A stretch of 53,262 nucleotides of DNA from Streptomyces sp. NBS 14/10. Lineage in GTDB: Bacteria; Actinomycetota; Actinomycetes; Streptomycetales; Streptomycetaceae. Each line of letters begins with the position of its first letter. The first letter of the stretch is position 1. The DNA lies in contig NZ_NCSM01000012.1 of assembly GCF_002224125.1 (NCBI RefSeq), positions 1 to 53,262 on the forward strand. The letters run 5' to 3'. Both the position numbers and the translations under genes were made by a program. The notes below the pieces were generated by a model, which was not told the DNA's origin, searched no databases, and saw nothing but the letters and a program-made list of their open reading frames with translations. Below, piece by piece: positions 24,011 through 31,979 of this stretch.

Positions 24011-24157
24011 GCATAGTAATTTCTTGCTTACTGCGGGTCATCAAACTACCGTAGTGATCGTTATCTTTCGGGCAGGCGACTCTCCGCCTGTACGGCTTCC
24101 CGCGTCGCGCACGCGATCAGGCGCTCGCGCGTCGGCGGCAGCGGTTGGCGCATCCGC

Positions 24158-24203
24158 GCCTGAGCCGCCAGGAACCCCACGCCTGAGCCGCCAGGAACCC
24201 CAC
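24158..24203. repeat. Perfect 23-bp direct duplication
   Basis: GCCTGAGCCGCCAGGAACCC plus CAC occurs at 24158-24180 and again immediately at 24181-24203. It lies 68 bp upstream of the HAD phosphatase start. Confidence 0.92.
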
Positions 24204-24271
24204 TGCGCTGCTCTTCAGCAGGTACAGGCACGCCCTGCGCCGATCGTCCACCCCCATGGAACGGCAGGCAG

Positions 24272-24961
24272 ATGACAGCCAACACGCTTCTCGCTTGGAC
24301 CCCCGCCGCCATCGTCTTCGACTGCGACGGCACCCTCATGGACTCCGAACGCCACTGGGAAAAGGCGCGCGAGGTGGTGCTCGGCCACCACGGCAGCGCC
24401 CCCGACCCGGAGTTCGCACAGGCCACCAAGGGTCTCCACTACACCGAGTGCGGCCGCATGCTGGCCGAGTACGCGGGTGCCCCCGCGCTCGCCGAGCAGA
24501 TGACCGAACAACTCCTCGCGAGTTTCCGCCAGCTGGTGGCCGACGACCCGGTCACCATGCCAGGCGCCACCGAACTCGTCCGCAAGGCCGCCGCGTTCGC
24601 CCCGCTGGCCGTCGCCAGCAACTGCCCGCGCGATGTGGTCGAGGCCGGGCTGTCCCGGGCGGGGCTGCTGCGGTACTTCGGCCATGTGCTGGTCCCGGAG
24701 GGGGCGGTGCGCCCCAAGCCGTATCCGGACGTCTATCTGGAGGCCGCCCGGCTGTGCGGTGCGGCCCCCGGCGACGCGCTGGCGGTCGAGGACTCCCACT
24801 GCGGCTTCGTGTCCGCGTCCCGGGCCGGGCTCAGGGTCCTCGCGGTGGGCCCGCGCAAACCACTGGATGACGCCGCCGGCGAAATCCCATCGGTGGATCT
24901 GTGGGTCGCGAGCCTCGCGGATCCCGACCTGGTCAAGTGGGCGGACACCCGCAGACCCTGA
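24272..24961 (+). CDS. HAD-superfamily phosphatase
   Basis: A 229-residue HAD hydrolase of subfamily IA. Motif I is VFDCDGTLMDSE (both aspartates present), the lysine motif is VRPKPYPDVYLEAA and motif IV is AVEDSHCG; a helical cap lies between motif I and residue 90. Such enzymes dephosphorylate small sugar or glycerol phosphates. Because butyrolactone synthesis from dihydroxyacetone phosphate needs a phosphatase step, its position behind the AfsA gene makes it a candidate for that step, although it may be an unrelated housekeeping gene. It converges on the lipoprotein gene with a 7-bp gap. Confidence 0.88.
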   Translation: MTANTLLAWTPAAIVFDCDGTLMDSERHWEKAREVVLGHHGSAPDPEFAQATKGLHYTECGRMLAEYAGAPALAEQMTEQLLASFRQLVADDPVTMPGATELVRKAAAFAPLAVASNCPRDVVEAGLSRAGLLRYFGHVLVPEGAVRPKPYPDVYLEAARLCGAAPGDALAVEDSHCGFVSASRAGLRVLAVGPRKPLDDAAGEIPSVDLWVASLADPDLVKWADTRRP

Positions 24962-24968
24962 CTCCGGG

Positions 24969-25520
24969 TCAGTGGTGTTGCGCGTGGCTGGCGTGGCCCT
25001 TCCCGGACTCCATGTCCATGCCGTCGTGCTCCGTGCCCTTGTCCTCTGTGCCGCCGTGCTCCATGCCCCCGTGGAACGTGCCGGTCTCGATGGTGCCGCC
25101 GAGCTTGACGCGCAGCGGCTTCAGGGAGTCCTCCGACGGGGCCGTCACCGACCAGCGGTAGCCCACCAGATAGGTGCCGCCGTAATCCTTGGACTCCGAC
25201 AGCCAGGCGCGCTTGCCCTTGTCGGTGGCGAAGGTGACCACGGTGTACTGGGACTTGCCGGCCTTGCACGCCGCCTGGCGCAGCTCCTCGGCGTCCGTGA
25301 CGACGTTCGCCTTGCAGCCGATGGCATCGGCGATCTTCGTCAGCGACGCGGGTCCAGCGGAGTCCGCACCCGATTTAGCAGCGGACTTCGCACCGGATTT
25401 CTCGGCTGACGGGGAGGTTTTCTTCTGTGCGTGGCCGGTGTGGCTCTGCCCCTCGCTCCCGGCGCAGCCGCTCACCAGCAGCACCGCGCAGAGCGCGGTG
25501 GCACGCAGTACGTGTGACAC
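24969..25520 (-). CDS. Small lipoprotein with His/Met-rich tail
   Basis: A 183-residue lipoprotein starting at GTG 25520 (GGGAGG upstream). The lipobox is VSGC at about residue 19. A Lys/Ser/Ala linker precedes a conserved core with two cysteines (AIGCKANVVTDAEELRQ and AACKAG) and YGGTYLVGYRWSV. The C-terminal 35 residues are rich in His, Met, Gly, Asp and Glu (ending GKGHASHAQHH) and could bind metal such as copper. The core is clearly homologous to the protein at 35392-35982, which lacks the His tail. It lies 105 bp downstream of the SCO0930-like lipoprotein gene on the same strand. Confidence 0.8.
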   Translation of the reverse strand: MSHVLRATALCAVLLVSGCAGSEGQSHTGHAQKKTSPSAEKSGAKSAAKSGADSAGPASLTKIADAIGCKANVVTDAEELRQAACKAGKSQYTVVTFATDKGKRAWLSESKDYGGTYLVGYRWSVTAPSEDSLKPLRVKLGGTIETGTFHGGMEHGGTEDKGTEHDGMDMESGKGHASHAQHH

Positions 25521-25625
25521 GTCAACCTCCCGGTGTTGGTCCGGCGGGGTGGCCCGGTGCCCTCATGGCCTCGGGCCACCCCGCTCGGTGGACCGCTTGC
25601 TTCGTACGGACCGCTTGTCTGTGTA

Positions 25626-26621
25626 TCACTCCGAGGCGGCCACGCCGGCCTTCTTGGCCTTGTCGGTGACCGCGAACCACAGTCCCTGCTTGCCCTGTCC
25701 GTTGGTGTCGCCGGGCTTGGTGTCCCCGGTGAACGTGTACAGCAGCCAGCAGTCGAAGGCCAGCTGCTTGGATCCGTCGGGCCGGGTGAACGTGGTGAGC
25801 TTCTTGGGGTCGACCCCGGCGACCTTGCTGGTGTCGACCGGCTTGACGGGCTTCCAGGTCTCCAGGCAGGCGTTCAGGCAGCCGGTCTTCATCGGCCACG
25901 CGCTGTCCTTGTCGAACCGGTAGACGGTCATGCCCTGGCCGTCGACGACGATCTTGCCGAGCTTGGCGTTGCTGGTGACCGCGAGCTGGAGGCTGTCGTC
26001 CTGGGCGGCCTTCTTCCCGGCCGGCTTGCCGTCGGGTGCCAGCGCGTTCCAGGTGCCGCCCACGCCGTGGCCCTTGGTGTCGCCGGCCTTGGTGTCCCCG
26101 GCGAAGCGGTACACCGGCCAGCCGCCCAGCGTCAGCTGCTTGGTGCCGTCGGCGCGGGTGGTCGACCCGAGCTCCTTCTGGGCGATCCCGGTGCTGACGG
26201 TGGCCTCGCTCGCGGGGACCGGCGGCCACTTGGTGGCGCAGGCGTCGTTGCAGTTGGACTTGGGGGAGGCGCCGGGGGTGTCCTCGTCGAACCGGTAGAG
26301 CGTCCAGCCCTTGCTGTCGGTGACGACCGAGCCCAGCTTGGGGACGTCCCGTACGGACAGCTGCTTGGCCGGGCCGGTCAGCGCGTCCTTGCCGGAGGTG
26401 GCGTCGCCGCTGTCGCCCCCGGCCTCGTTGCCGGCGCCCGTGCCGGCGCTGGTGCCATAGCCCGACGCGCCCGATGTGGCGCCGACGCCCACGGTCTGGG
26501 TGCCGCCGATGGGCTGGACGTTGGCGCTGCCCGCGGACTTGTTCTCACTGGCGCCGCACGCCGCGGTCATCAGGACCATCGCGACGGAGGCCCCCGCGAA
26601 CGCGATCTGCCGCTTCTTCAT
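25626..26621 (-). CDS. SCO0930-like lipoprotein with secreted PF03640-type repeats
   Basis: A 331-residue lipoprotein. Start ATG 26621 with AAGGAG seven bases upstream; the lipobox is TAAC at about residue 22. A Gly/Ser/Thr-rich spacer leads to four copies of the 'secreted repeat of unknown function': cores such as GWTLYRFDEDTPGAS, WPVYRFAGDTKAGDT, MTVYRFDKDSAWP and WLLYTFTGDTKPGD. Cysteine pairs occur in CNDACATKWPPV and CLNACLETWKPV. It follows a NuoF-like flavoprotein and a b-type cytochrome on the same strand, so I infer a role at the outer face in electron transfer or metal handling. Confidence 0.85.
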   Translation of the reverse strand: MKKRQIAFAGASVAMVLMTAACGASENKSAGSANVQPIGGTQTVGVGATSGASGYGTSAGTGAGNEAGGDSGDATSGKDALTGPAKQLSVRDVPKLGSVVTDSKGWTLYRFDEDTPGASPKSNCNDACATKWPPVPASEATVSTGIAQKELGSTTRADGTKQLTLGGWPVYRFAGDTKAGDTKGHGVGGTWNALAPDGKPAGKKAAQDDSLQLAVTSNAKLGKIVVDGQGMTVYRFDKDSAWPMKTGCLNACLETWKPVKPVDTSKVAGVDPKKLTTFTRPDGSKQLAFDCWLLYTFTGDTKPGDTNGQGKQGLWFAVTDKAKKAGVAASE

Positions 26622-26837
26622 GCCCACTCCTTCAAGCTTGCGGTCCGGCGGCTGTTTTGCGCCGACGTCACTTGCATACGGAGGGCGTCTCGGCGGGCGT
26701 TCATGGCCTTGGGAATTTGTCATCAGACGCAAAAGTTCGGCGTTCGTTGAGCCCAAACGAATCGACGGCCGTTCCATGACGGCCGCCGAGATGAGGAAGA
26801 CGAGACAGGGGAGCGAGGGTGAGGGATGGGAGCCGGG

Positions 26838-28343
26838 CTACGCCTCCATGCGCAGCGCGAGCGCGGGGCAGCGCCGTACCGCACGGACGGCCTGCCCGCG
26901 CAGCTGGCGCGGCACACCGTACTTGGCCCGGTTCGGGTAGCCGTCGATGCCGAGCTCGATCACCTCGGGGAGGATGTCCGCGCACAGCCCATGGCCCTGG
27001 CACAGCGTCCAGTCCACGAGCAGCTGCTCCGACTCGTCCCGCTCGTCCCGCCGGGCGGCGGAGGGGCCCGGGGGCAGGGCCAGCGGCCCGGAGGGGGCGC
27101 CGTCGGTCAGCGGCAGCACCCCGAGCGTGGGACGGCCGCATCCGGGGCCCAGCGCGTGTTCCCGGAACTCGTCCGGAAACGCCTCCAGCGCGGTGGTCAC
27201 AAAGCCGGCCGTGCCATCGGGGTGGCTGCAGGCGCCACGGCGCTTCACCGACTCGATGTACGCGCTCACGGTGTCCAACGCCTGCTGGCCACCGCCCCGT
27301 TCGACCTGGCCGATGGCGTCCGCGAGCGCGGGCAGCCCGATGAAGCAGGGCCCGCACTGGTTGGCGGTCTCGCCCGCCAGCCAGCGCGCCACCCGGGCGG
27401 TCTCACCGACCGGGCAGGTGTTCTCCGGGATCGGCAGCACCGCTCCGGCCCCGAGCCGCGCGTTGTACTTCTCCATGGACTCCCGGGAGATGTTCACCGA
27501 CGCCAGGCTGTCGGGCAGCAGCCACTTGCCGTGGTAGCCGCCCACCAGGACCCCCTGGCCCGGGGTGAGGCCGCACAGCTCCAGGACGTAGCTGAGCGGC
27601 ACCCCGAACGGGGTCTCCATGACGAACTTCCCGCCCACCGTCAGCAGGGTGGTGCCGGGCTCGGTGGGCAGCCCCACCGAGCGGAACGGCAGGGCGCCCA
27701 TCCGGGCGGCCACCGCGAGCTGGGCGAATGTCTCGGTGTTGGACAGCAGGGTCGGCAGCCCGGCCAGGCCGCTGTCGCTGGTACGGATCTTGCGGCCGTT
27801 GGGGATGGCCGGGGCGCCACTGATGCCGTTGATGACCGCGCCGCCCTCGCCGGCCACGAAGCGGTCGTCCGTCACGCTCACCTGTACCCGCGGCCCGCTC
27901 GGGCCGCGCTCGGCGATGGCGGCGCTCAGCGACTCCTCGACATCCGGCCGGTGGACCGCGATGGCCACATCGTCGGCACCCATCGCGGTGGCGGCCAGCA
28001 CGGCCCCGTCGATGACCAGATGCGGGGTGTGCAGCAGCAGCGCGGTGTCCTTGAGGCAACTGGGCTCGCCCTCACTGCCGTTGACGACCACCGCGCAGCG
28101 GCCGTCCCGGCGGCCGGCCGACTCGATGACGGCCATCATCTTCTTGGCGAACGGAAAACCCGCGCCGCCTCGCCCGCGCAGGTCGATGTTCTCCGCGAGG
28201 GCCACCAGCTCGTCCGCGCGCAGCGCGGGCATCGAGCCGTGGACCGTCAGATGACCGACGCGGTCGAGCCGGTATGTCTCGTCCAGACCGGCCAGCAGCC
28301 GGGGCGGATCGATACAGGCCAGTCTGGGTTTGGTCGAGATCAC
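26838..28343 (-). CDS. NuoF-like FMN/iron-sulfur flavoprotein with C-terminal ferredoxin domain
   Basis: A 501-residue relative of the NADH-binding subunit of complex I. FMN/NADH motifs: LRGRGGAGFPFAKK, VNGSEGEPSCLKD and VAGEGGAVING. An iron-sulfur segment is NQCGPCFIGL plus RRGACSHPDG. The last 70 residues form a ferredoxin-like domain (LCQGHGLCADILPEV and RRCPALALR) with fewer cysteines than usual, suggesting a 3Fe-4S or altered 4Fe-4S cluster. I start at GTG 28343, which overlaps the upstream gene by GTGA; GTG 28352 is possible. It probably passes electrons from a pyridine nucleotide to the membrane cytochrome encoded upstream. Confidence 0.85.
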   Translation of the reverse strand: MISTKPRLACIDPPRLLAGLDETYRLDRVGHLTVHGSMPALRADELVALAENIDLRGRGGAGFPFAKKMMAVIESAGRRDGRCAVVVNGSEGEPSCLKDTALLLHTPHLVIDGAVLAATAMGADDVAIAVHRPDVEESLSAAIAERGPSGPRVQVSVTDDRFVAGEGGAVINGISGAPAIPNGRKIRTSDSGLAGLPTLLSNTETFAQLAVAARMGALPFRSVGLPTEPGTTLLTVGGKFVMETPFGVPLSYVLELCGLTPGQGVLVGGYHGKWLLPDSLASVNISRESMEKYNARLGAGAVLPIPENTCPVGETARVARWLAGETANQCGPCFIGLPALADAIGQVERGGGQQALDTVSAYIESVKRRGACSHPDGTAGFVTTALEAFPDEFREHALGPGCGRPTLGVLPLTDGAPSGPLALPPGPSAARRDERDESEQLLVDWTLCQGHGLCADILPEVIELGIDGYPNRAKYGVPRQLRGQAVRAVRRCPALALRMEA

Positions 28344-29251
28344 GCGCCCCACCCGCGCGAGGCGCCGAGGGGTTCGCCGTCACGGGAGGAGGCCCCGCCG
28401 CCCGTCGGGGGCTTGCGCGGCCCGCCGCCCCGGGCACTGGGGACCACGGGGATCTGGCCGGTGACGATGGCGTCGCGCTCGCTGCGCTCGGCCCGGCGGC
28501 TGGCGAGCCGGATCCACAGTGTGATGGCCACGGCGACCAGCGCGACGACATAGGAGGCGGTCGCCCACTCCTTCGCCACGCGACCCGCCTTGAGGCCGTG
28601 GATCAGCGCGGCGCACCACGCCACGTAGGCGGACACGTGCAGCGCCCGCCACCAGCGGTAGCGCCAGCGGGACTTGCCGGCGGAGGCGAAGGAGCTGCGT
28701 ACCGCTCCCGTCACCGCCGCCGTGATGAACAGGTATCCGGCCAAGGTGCCAAGTCCGATCAGCACAGGTTTATTTGCGTCAGCGAACGGTATCACGATGG
28801 CCGCGGCGGGCGTGTGACTCTCTGCCACCTTCACCCACACATGGAGGGCGAGAAAGAGCAGGCCGGCCACCGCGGCGGCGCGGTGGACACCCTGGGCGAG
28901 CAGCCGGTGCTTCGAGTGGAGGATCAGCCGGTCGGTGGCCGCCAGCCCCCACAGCACGGCGCTGCTCAGCGAGACCAGTGCGAGGACACCGGCCCCGAAG
29001 TCCAGGAAGGCCCAAGTTTGCGTGAACGCACCGGCGTTGCCCGCCACGATCAGTGAGAGTATGACCGCCGCGACAGTGGCGTACAGCGCGGAGTGGCGCG
29101 GCCAGCCGATGCCGGCCCGGACCGGGCGGGCGCGGCGGTCGGCTCGTCGCCCGCCGGGTCCTCCGGGTCCTTGTGGCATGGTTGATCCGCCGTGGCGAGC
29201 CCTGCGGCGCGGCCCCGGAATCGGGGGAGTCGGCGGCTGGGGCATGGGCAT
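28340..29251 (-). CDS. Six-helix b-type cytochrome (ferric-reductase-like membrane protein)
   Basis: A 303-residue membrane protein. Start at ATG 29251, with GGGAGG seven bases upstream. A Pro/Arg-rich cytoplasmic N-terminus is followed by about six hydrophobic helices. Conserved histidines sit in LHSKHRLLAQGVHRA, LALHVWVK, RALHVSAYVAWC and LIHGLKAG, in pairs as expected for two stacked haems in ferric-reductase or cytochrome b561-like domains. It overlaps the NuoF-like gene by GTGA. Together they look like a two-part transmembrane electron-transfer chain. Confidence 0.82.
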   Translation of the reverse strand: MPMPQPPTPPIPGPRRRARHGGSTMPQGPGGPGGRRADRRARPVRAGIGWPRHSALYATVAAVILSLIVAGNAGAFTQTWAFLDFGAGVLALVSLSSAVLWGLAATDRLILHSKHRLLAQGVHRAAAVAGLLFLALHVWVKVAESHTPAAAIVIPFADANKPVLIGLGTLAGYLFITAAVTGAVRSSFASAGKSRWRYRWWRALHVSAYVAWCAALIHGLKAGRVAKEWATASYVVALVAVAITLWIRLASRRAERSERDAIVTGQIPVVPSARGGGPRKPPTGGGASSRDGEPLGASRGWGA

Positions 29252-29593
29252 CGAAAGCCTCCCGATCGCGCCTGATCGCGCGAGTGACGAGTACGTCAAG
29301 TCGTCTTTGGGTACGGCAGCATCTCCGAACTACACGTGATCTCCATAAGATTTGTCGTAATGTGACAACTTCTTGTGGACGACCACTGCCCACACCGTCC
29401 TGGGCTGCTCCACTGTCATTTCGATGGCAAAGACCCGGCAAAGCGCCGGGACCGGTAGGGGAGGGGTTCCTCCAAGATTCATCGGAGGACCCTCGACTCC
29501 CTTTTCCGGAGTGGACGACCGGCGACGGAGGCAACCTCCACGGGCCTGACCGACCCCCCAACGGCCAGGCCTCCCCCCGGCAAGAACGAGGTA
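29252..29593. promoter_or_regulatory. Divergent leader with dyad and attenuator-like hairpins
   Basis: A 342-bp region without a gene. TTGTC-N7-GACAA (29352-29368) is an AT-rich operator-like dyad. On the plus strand toward the PucR gene, CCCGGC-AAAGC-GCCGGG (29434-29450) is followed by a longer imperfect hairpin (about 29459-29501) with arms GGGTTCCTCC/GGAGGACCC plus GGGAG/CTCCC, ending in TTTT (29502-29505). This resembles a 5' leader with a terminator-like stem. Confidence 0.5.
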
Positions 29594-30829
29594 ATGATGG
29601 GCGAACTCGCGAACCGCATCTGGTCCCCCCGTCCCACCCGTGGCGAGCGGACCCGCGTCCTGCGCAATGAACTCCCGTCCCTGGCCGAAGAGGTGATTGA
29701 GACCCTTCGGCGCAGAATCCCGGGATTCGCCAACCTCTTGGAGGACACTGAGCGTGACAAGGTGCGATGGACGGTCGAACAGGCTCTGCTGACCGCACTC
29801 GGCTACCGGACCCCAGGTGACGAGGCCACCGAGCAGGTGGCGGCCGATGGCGCCCGGGGCCGTGGCCCCCTGACCGAGGTGCCGCCCGAGCGGGCCAGGC
29901 GCGATCTCTTCGACGCCCTGGTCGGCGAGGTACCCGTATCCGAGCGTGGCCTGGCCGAGCTGTCCCGGGCCGCCCGCTGGCCGCTGCCTGAAACGATCCA
30001 GGCCATCGCCCTGCCTACCCCGGGCGAAGCGCCGCAGCTGGCCGCGGTGTTCGGCGACACCCTGATCGGCGCCGTCGGCGACGAGCTCTGCCTGCTGATC
30101 CCCGACCCGGACACAGGCACCGACACCGGCACACCCGTCGGTACCGGAACAGCACCCGGAACAACCACCGGCACCGGCCCGGACACTCCCCTGACCGAGG
30201 GAGCGCCCGCCGAGCCGGACCCCGACCGGGACACCGGCGCCGAGCCCGGCTCCGCGCGTGGCGCGCTGGAGGCCGCGCTGCGGGGCCGTACCGCCTCCGT
30301 CGGCCATGTCGTTCCGCTGAACGACGCGGCCTCCTCGGTGCGGTGGGCCCGCCGGCTGCTGACCATGACCCATGCGCGCAGCGGCCCCGAGGCCCGGATA
30401 CTCTTCGTGGACGACCACCTCTCCACGCTGCTGCTGCTCCAGGACGAGTCGCTGGTACGGGCCTTGGCCTCGCGCTGGCTCAAGCCGCTGGCCGGGCTGA
30501 CCCCCCGGCAGAGCGAGCGGCTGCAGATGACCCTGCTCGCCTGGCTCGAGGGCGGTGGCGCGCCCGAGGCGGCCAAGGCGCTCAAAGTGCACCCGCAGAC
30601 CGTGCGTTACCGGCTGCGGCAGATCGAGAAGCTCTTCGGGCCGGGCCTGCGGGACCCGCGGATACGCTTCGAGCTGGAGATGGCGCTGCGCGGCCGACGG
30701 CTGATGGCGCAGATGGACCGGATCCGGCGCCACTACTCCCGGGCGGTCACCCGCAGGGGCCGCGGAGCGCCGACCGGCCTGCGGCCCGTGGGCGGCATGG
30801 CGAGGGAGGCGCGCGTCAACGGACTGTGA
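29594..30829 (+). CDS. PucR-type helix-turn-helix regulator
   Basis: A 411-residue transcription factor. The PucR C-terminal HTH is LAWLEGGGAPEAAKALKVHPQTVRYRLRQIEKLFG. The middle resembles the degenerate sensor domain of such proteins, interrupted by about 50 residues rich in Thr, Gly, Pro and Asp (from DPDTGTDTGTPVGTGTAP). Start at ATG 29594 or the next ATG 29597, after GAGG. It has a long leader and ends at a strong bidirectional terminator. The regulon is unknown; the divergent electron-transfer operon is a plausible target. Confidence 0.85.
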   Translation: MMGELANRIWSPRPTRGERTRVLRNELPSLAEEVIETLRRRIPGFANLLEDTERDKVRWTVEQALLTALGYRTPGDEATEQVAADGARGRGPLTEVPPERARRDLFDALVGEVPVSERGLAELSRAARWPLPETIQAIALPTPGEAPQLAAVFGDTLIGAVGDELCLLIPDPDTGTDTGTPVGTGTAPGTTTGTGPDTPLTEGAPAEPDPDRDTGAEPGSARGALEAALRGRTASVGHVVPLNDAASSVRWARRLLTMTHARSGPEARILFVDDHLSTLLLLQDESLVRALASRWLKPLAGLTPRQSERLQMTLLAWLEGGGAPEAAKALKVHPQTVRYRLRQIEKLFGPGLRDPRIRFELEMALRGRRLMAQMDRIRRHYSRAVTRRGRGAPTGLRPVGGMAREARVNGL

Positions 30830-30852
30830 GCCAGGGGCCGTATGAGCCCCAC

Positions 30853-30897
30853 CACATGGAACTGCCGGCCGCGATCCACGGCCGGCAGTTCCATGTG
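30853..30897. terminator. Perfect 18-bp-stem bidirectional terminator
   Basis: CACATGGAACTGCCGGCC (30853-30870) and its exact reverse complement (30880-30897) flank a 9-base loop. It lies between the convergent PucR and sigma factor genes and should stop transcripts from both. Confidence 0.92.
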
Positions 30898-30917
30898 TGC
30901 GCTCGCCGTCCGGGCGC

Positions 30918-31979
30918 TCAGCCCCGCATGGCCGCGTTGAGGGCCAGCAACTCGGTGTACGCGTGCGCGCAGCAGCGGCACTCGGCCAGATGGCGCGCGA
31001 GGGCACGGCCACGTACGGCGCCACGCCGCACCGAGGCGCCGATCATGGAGCCGAAGTGGCGGCAGCGGTCGTCGTCCGCCGCCGCGGATCGCACATGAGC
31101 GCGCAGATACGCCTCGCGCAGCCCCTCGCGGGCCCGGAAGGCCAGTGAGGTGAGACCGCTGGGGGACAGGCCCATCAGCGCGGCCACGCGCTGCGGGGAG
31201 GCGTCCTCCACCAGCGTGTGCCACAGCACGGTCCGCCACCGCGCGGGGAGGGCCTGGAAACTGCTGATCAGAAGTGTGCGGTCCTCGTCCGCCAGCAGGC
31301 GCTGCTGGGGGTCCGCCTCGGTCGACCGCTGCTGCCACGACTCGAAGTCCGCGGTGAGCAGCACCTGACGCGCACCGGCGCTCCACTCGATCGCGGTGTG
31401 GCGGATGACGGTCAGCAGATACGGGCGCCAGGGGCCACGCGGACCCCCGCCCGACCGGACGGCCTGGAACGTACGGATGAACGCCTCGGACACCAGGTCT
31501 TCGGCGTCGTGGAGGGCCCGGCAACAGGTGCGGGCGTAGGCGAGCGCCGCGTCGCGGTGGCGGCGGTAGAGGATTTCCCCGGCCGTCGGGCTCGCGGTGC
31601 CCAGGCGGTACGCCTCCTGGAGCCGCCGGGTGAGCTCCTGGTCCGAGGGTGTCGGCTCGCGGCCCCGGGGACTTCGTCCCGTCCGTGCGGGTGACCGCGT
31701 GGGCGGCTGCTCGGACAACGGGGCGGGTTCGGGCCCGTCGGGTAAGTGCTCGGGCCCGTCGGGTAAGTGCTCGGGATCGGATTCGCCCGGCTGGTCCGCA
31801 CGGTTCGGCTGGTCCGGGCGGTCCGGGTGTCCGGCCGCCGGATCGCCGGCGGCCGTGGCGGCCTCGTGCTGCGCGGTCTCGTGCTGCCCCGGAACGCGGC
31901 GTGCGCCGACCGAAGACCGGTCGGCGCACGCCTGGGGCTGGTGGGGCGTCAACCGCACTTCTGCCCGCTGTTGATGCAC
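30918..31979 (-). CDS. ECF-like sigma factor with C-terminal zinc-finger segment and two TTA codons
   Basis: A sigma-70 family factor of up to 353 residues. Region 2 spans [37 protein letters not shown]; region 4 spans [33 protein letters not shown]. The C-terminus has an anti-sigma-like H-x3-C-x2-C motif ([17 protein letters not shown]), possibly self-regulating. A Pro/Asp/Glu-rich N-terminal extension contains a 7-residue duplication (PEHLPDG twice), each copy with a TTA leucine codon (31764-31766, 31743-31745), so translation should need bldA tRNA. The start is uncertain: GTG 31979 or GTG 31958, both inside the end of the DUF1996 gene. A hairpin at 31898-31932 lies within the coding region. 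Confidence 0.82.
   Translation of the reverse strand: MHQQRAEVRLTPHQPQACADRSSVGARRVPGQHETAQHEAATAAGDPAAGHPDRPDQPNRADQPGESDPEHLPDGPEHLPDGPEPAPLSEQPPTRSPARTGRSPRGREPTPSDQELTRRLQEAYRLGTASPTAGEILYRRHRDAALAYARTCCRALHDAEDLVSEAFIRTFQAVRSGGGPRGPWRPYLLTVIRHTAIEWSAGARQVLLTADFESWQQRSTEADPQQRLLADEDRTLLISSFQALPARWRTVLWHTLVEDASPQRVAALMGLSPSGLTSLAFRAREGLREAYLRAHVRSAAADDDRCRHFGSMIGASVRRGAVRGRALARHLAECRCCAHAYTELLALNAAMRG
31898..31932. terminator. 14-bp-stem hairpin after the DUF1996 gene, inside the sigma reading frame
   Basis: GGCGTGCGCCGACC (31898-31911) is perfectly complementary to GGTCGGCGCACGCC (31919-31932), with a 7-base loop. It lies 17 bp beyond the DUF1996 stop on the minus strand, where a terminator is expected, yet also within the N-terminal codons of the sigma factor, so it may attenuate sigma expression. 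Confidence 0.75.

Larger units (their letters stand above)
23904..24271. other. Repeat-bearing intergenic region after the AfsA gene
   Basis: A 368-bp region holding a 15-bp tandem array (23921-24010), a promoter-like TTGCTT-17-TACCGT (24024-24052) overlapped by the palindrome ACTACCGTAGT (24045-24055), a hairpin CAGGCG/CGCCTG (24073-24090), a perfect 23-bp direct duplication (24158-24203) and a small hairpin CTGCT-CTTC-AGCAG (24208-24221). A frame from GTG 23904 to TGA 24275 stays open and overlaps the HAD start by ATGA, but its codon use is not Streptomyces-like. Confidence 0.65.

Noticed and set aside
23904..24275. A 123-codon frame from GTG right after the AfsA stop to an ATGA overlap with the HAD start
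   Set aside because: The spacing looks like translational coupling, but third codon positions are not G/C-biased, the first part is the 15-bp repeat, and the rest is unlike any protein. I treat it as intergenic until translation is shown.
29434..29505. c-di-AMP (ydaO) riboswitch
   Set aside because: A GGTAGGG segment is shared, but the other conserved blocks of that riboswitch are missing.
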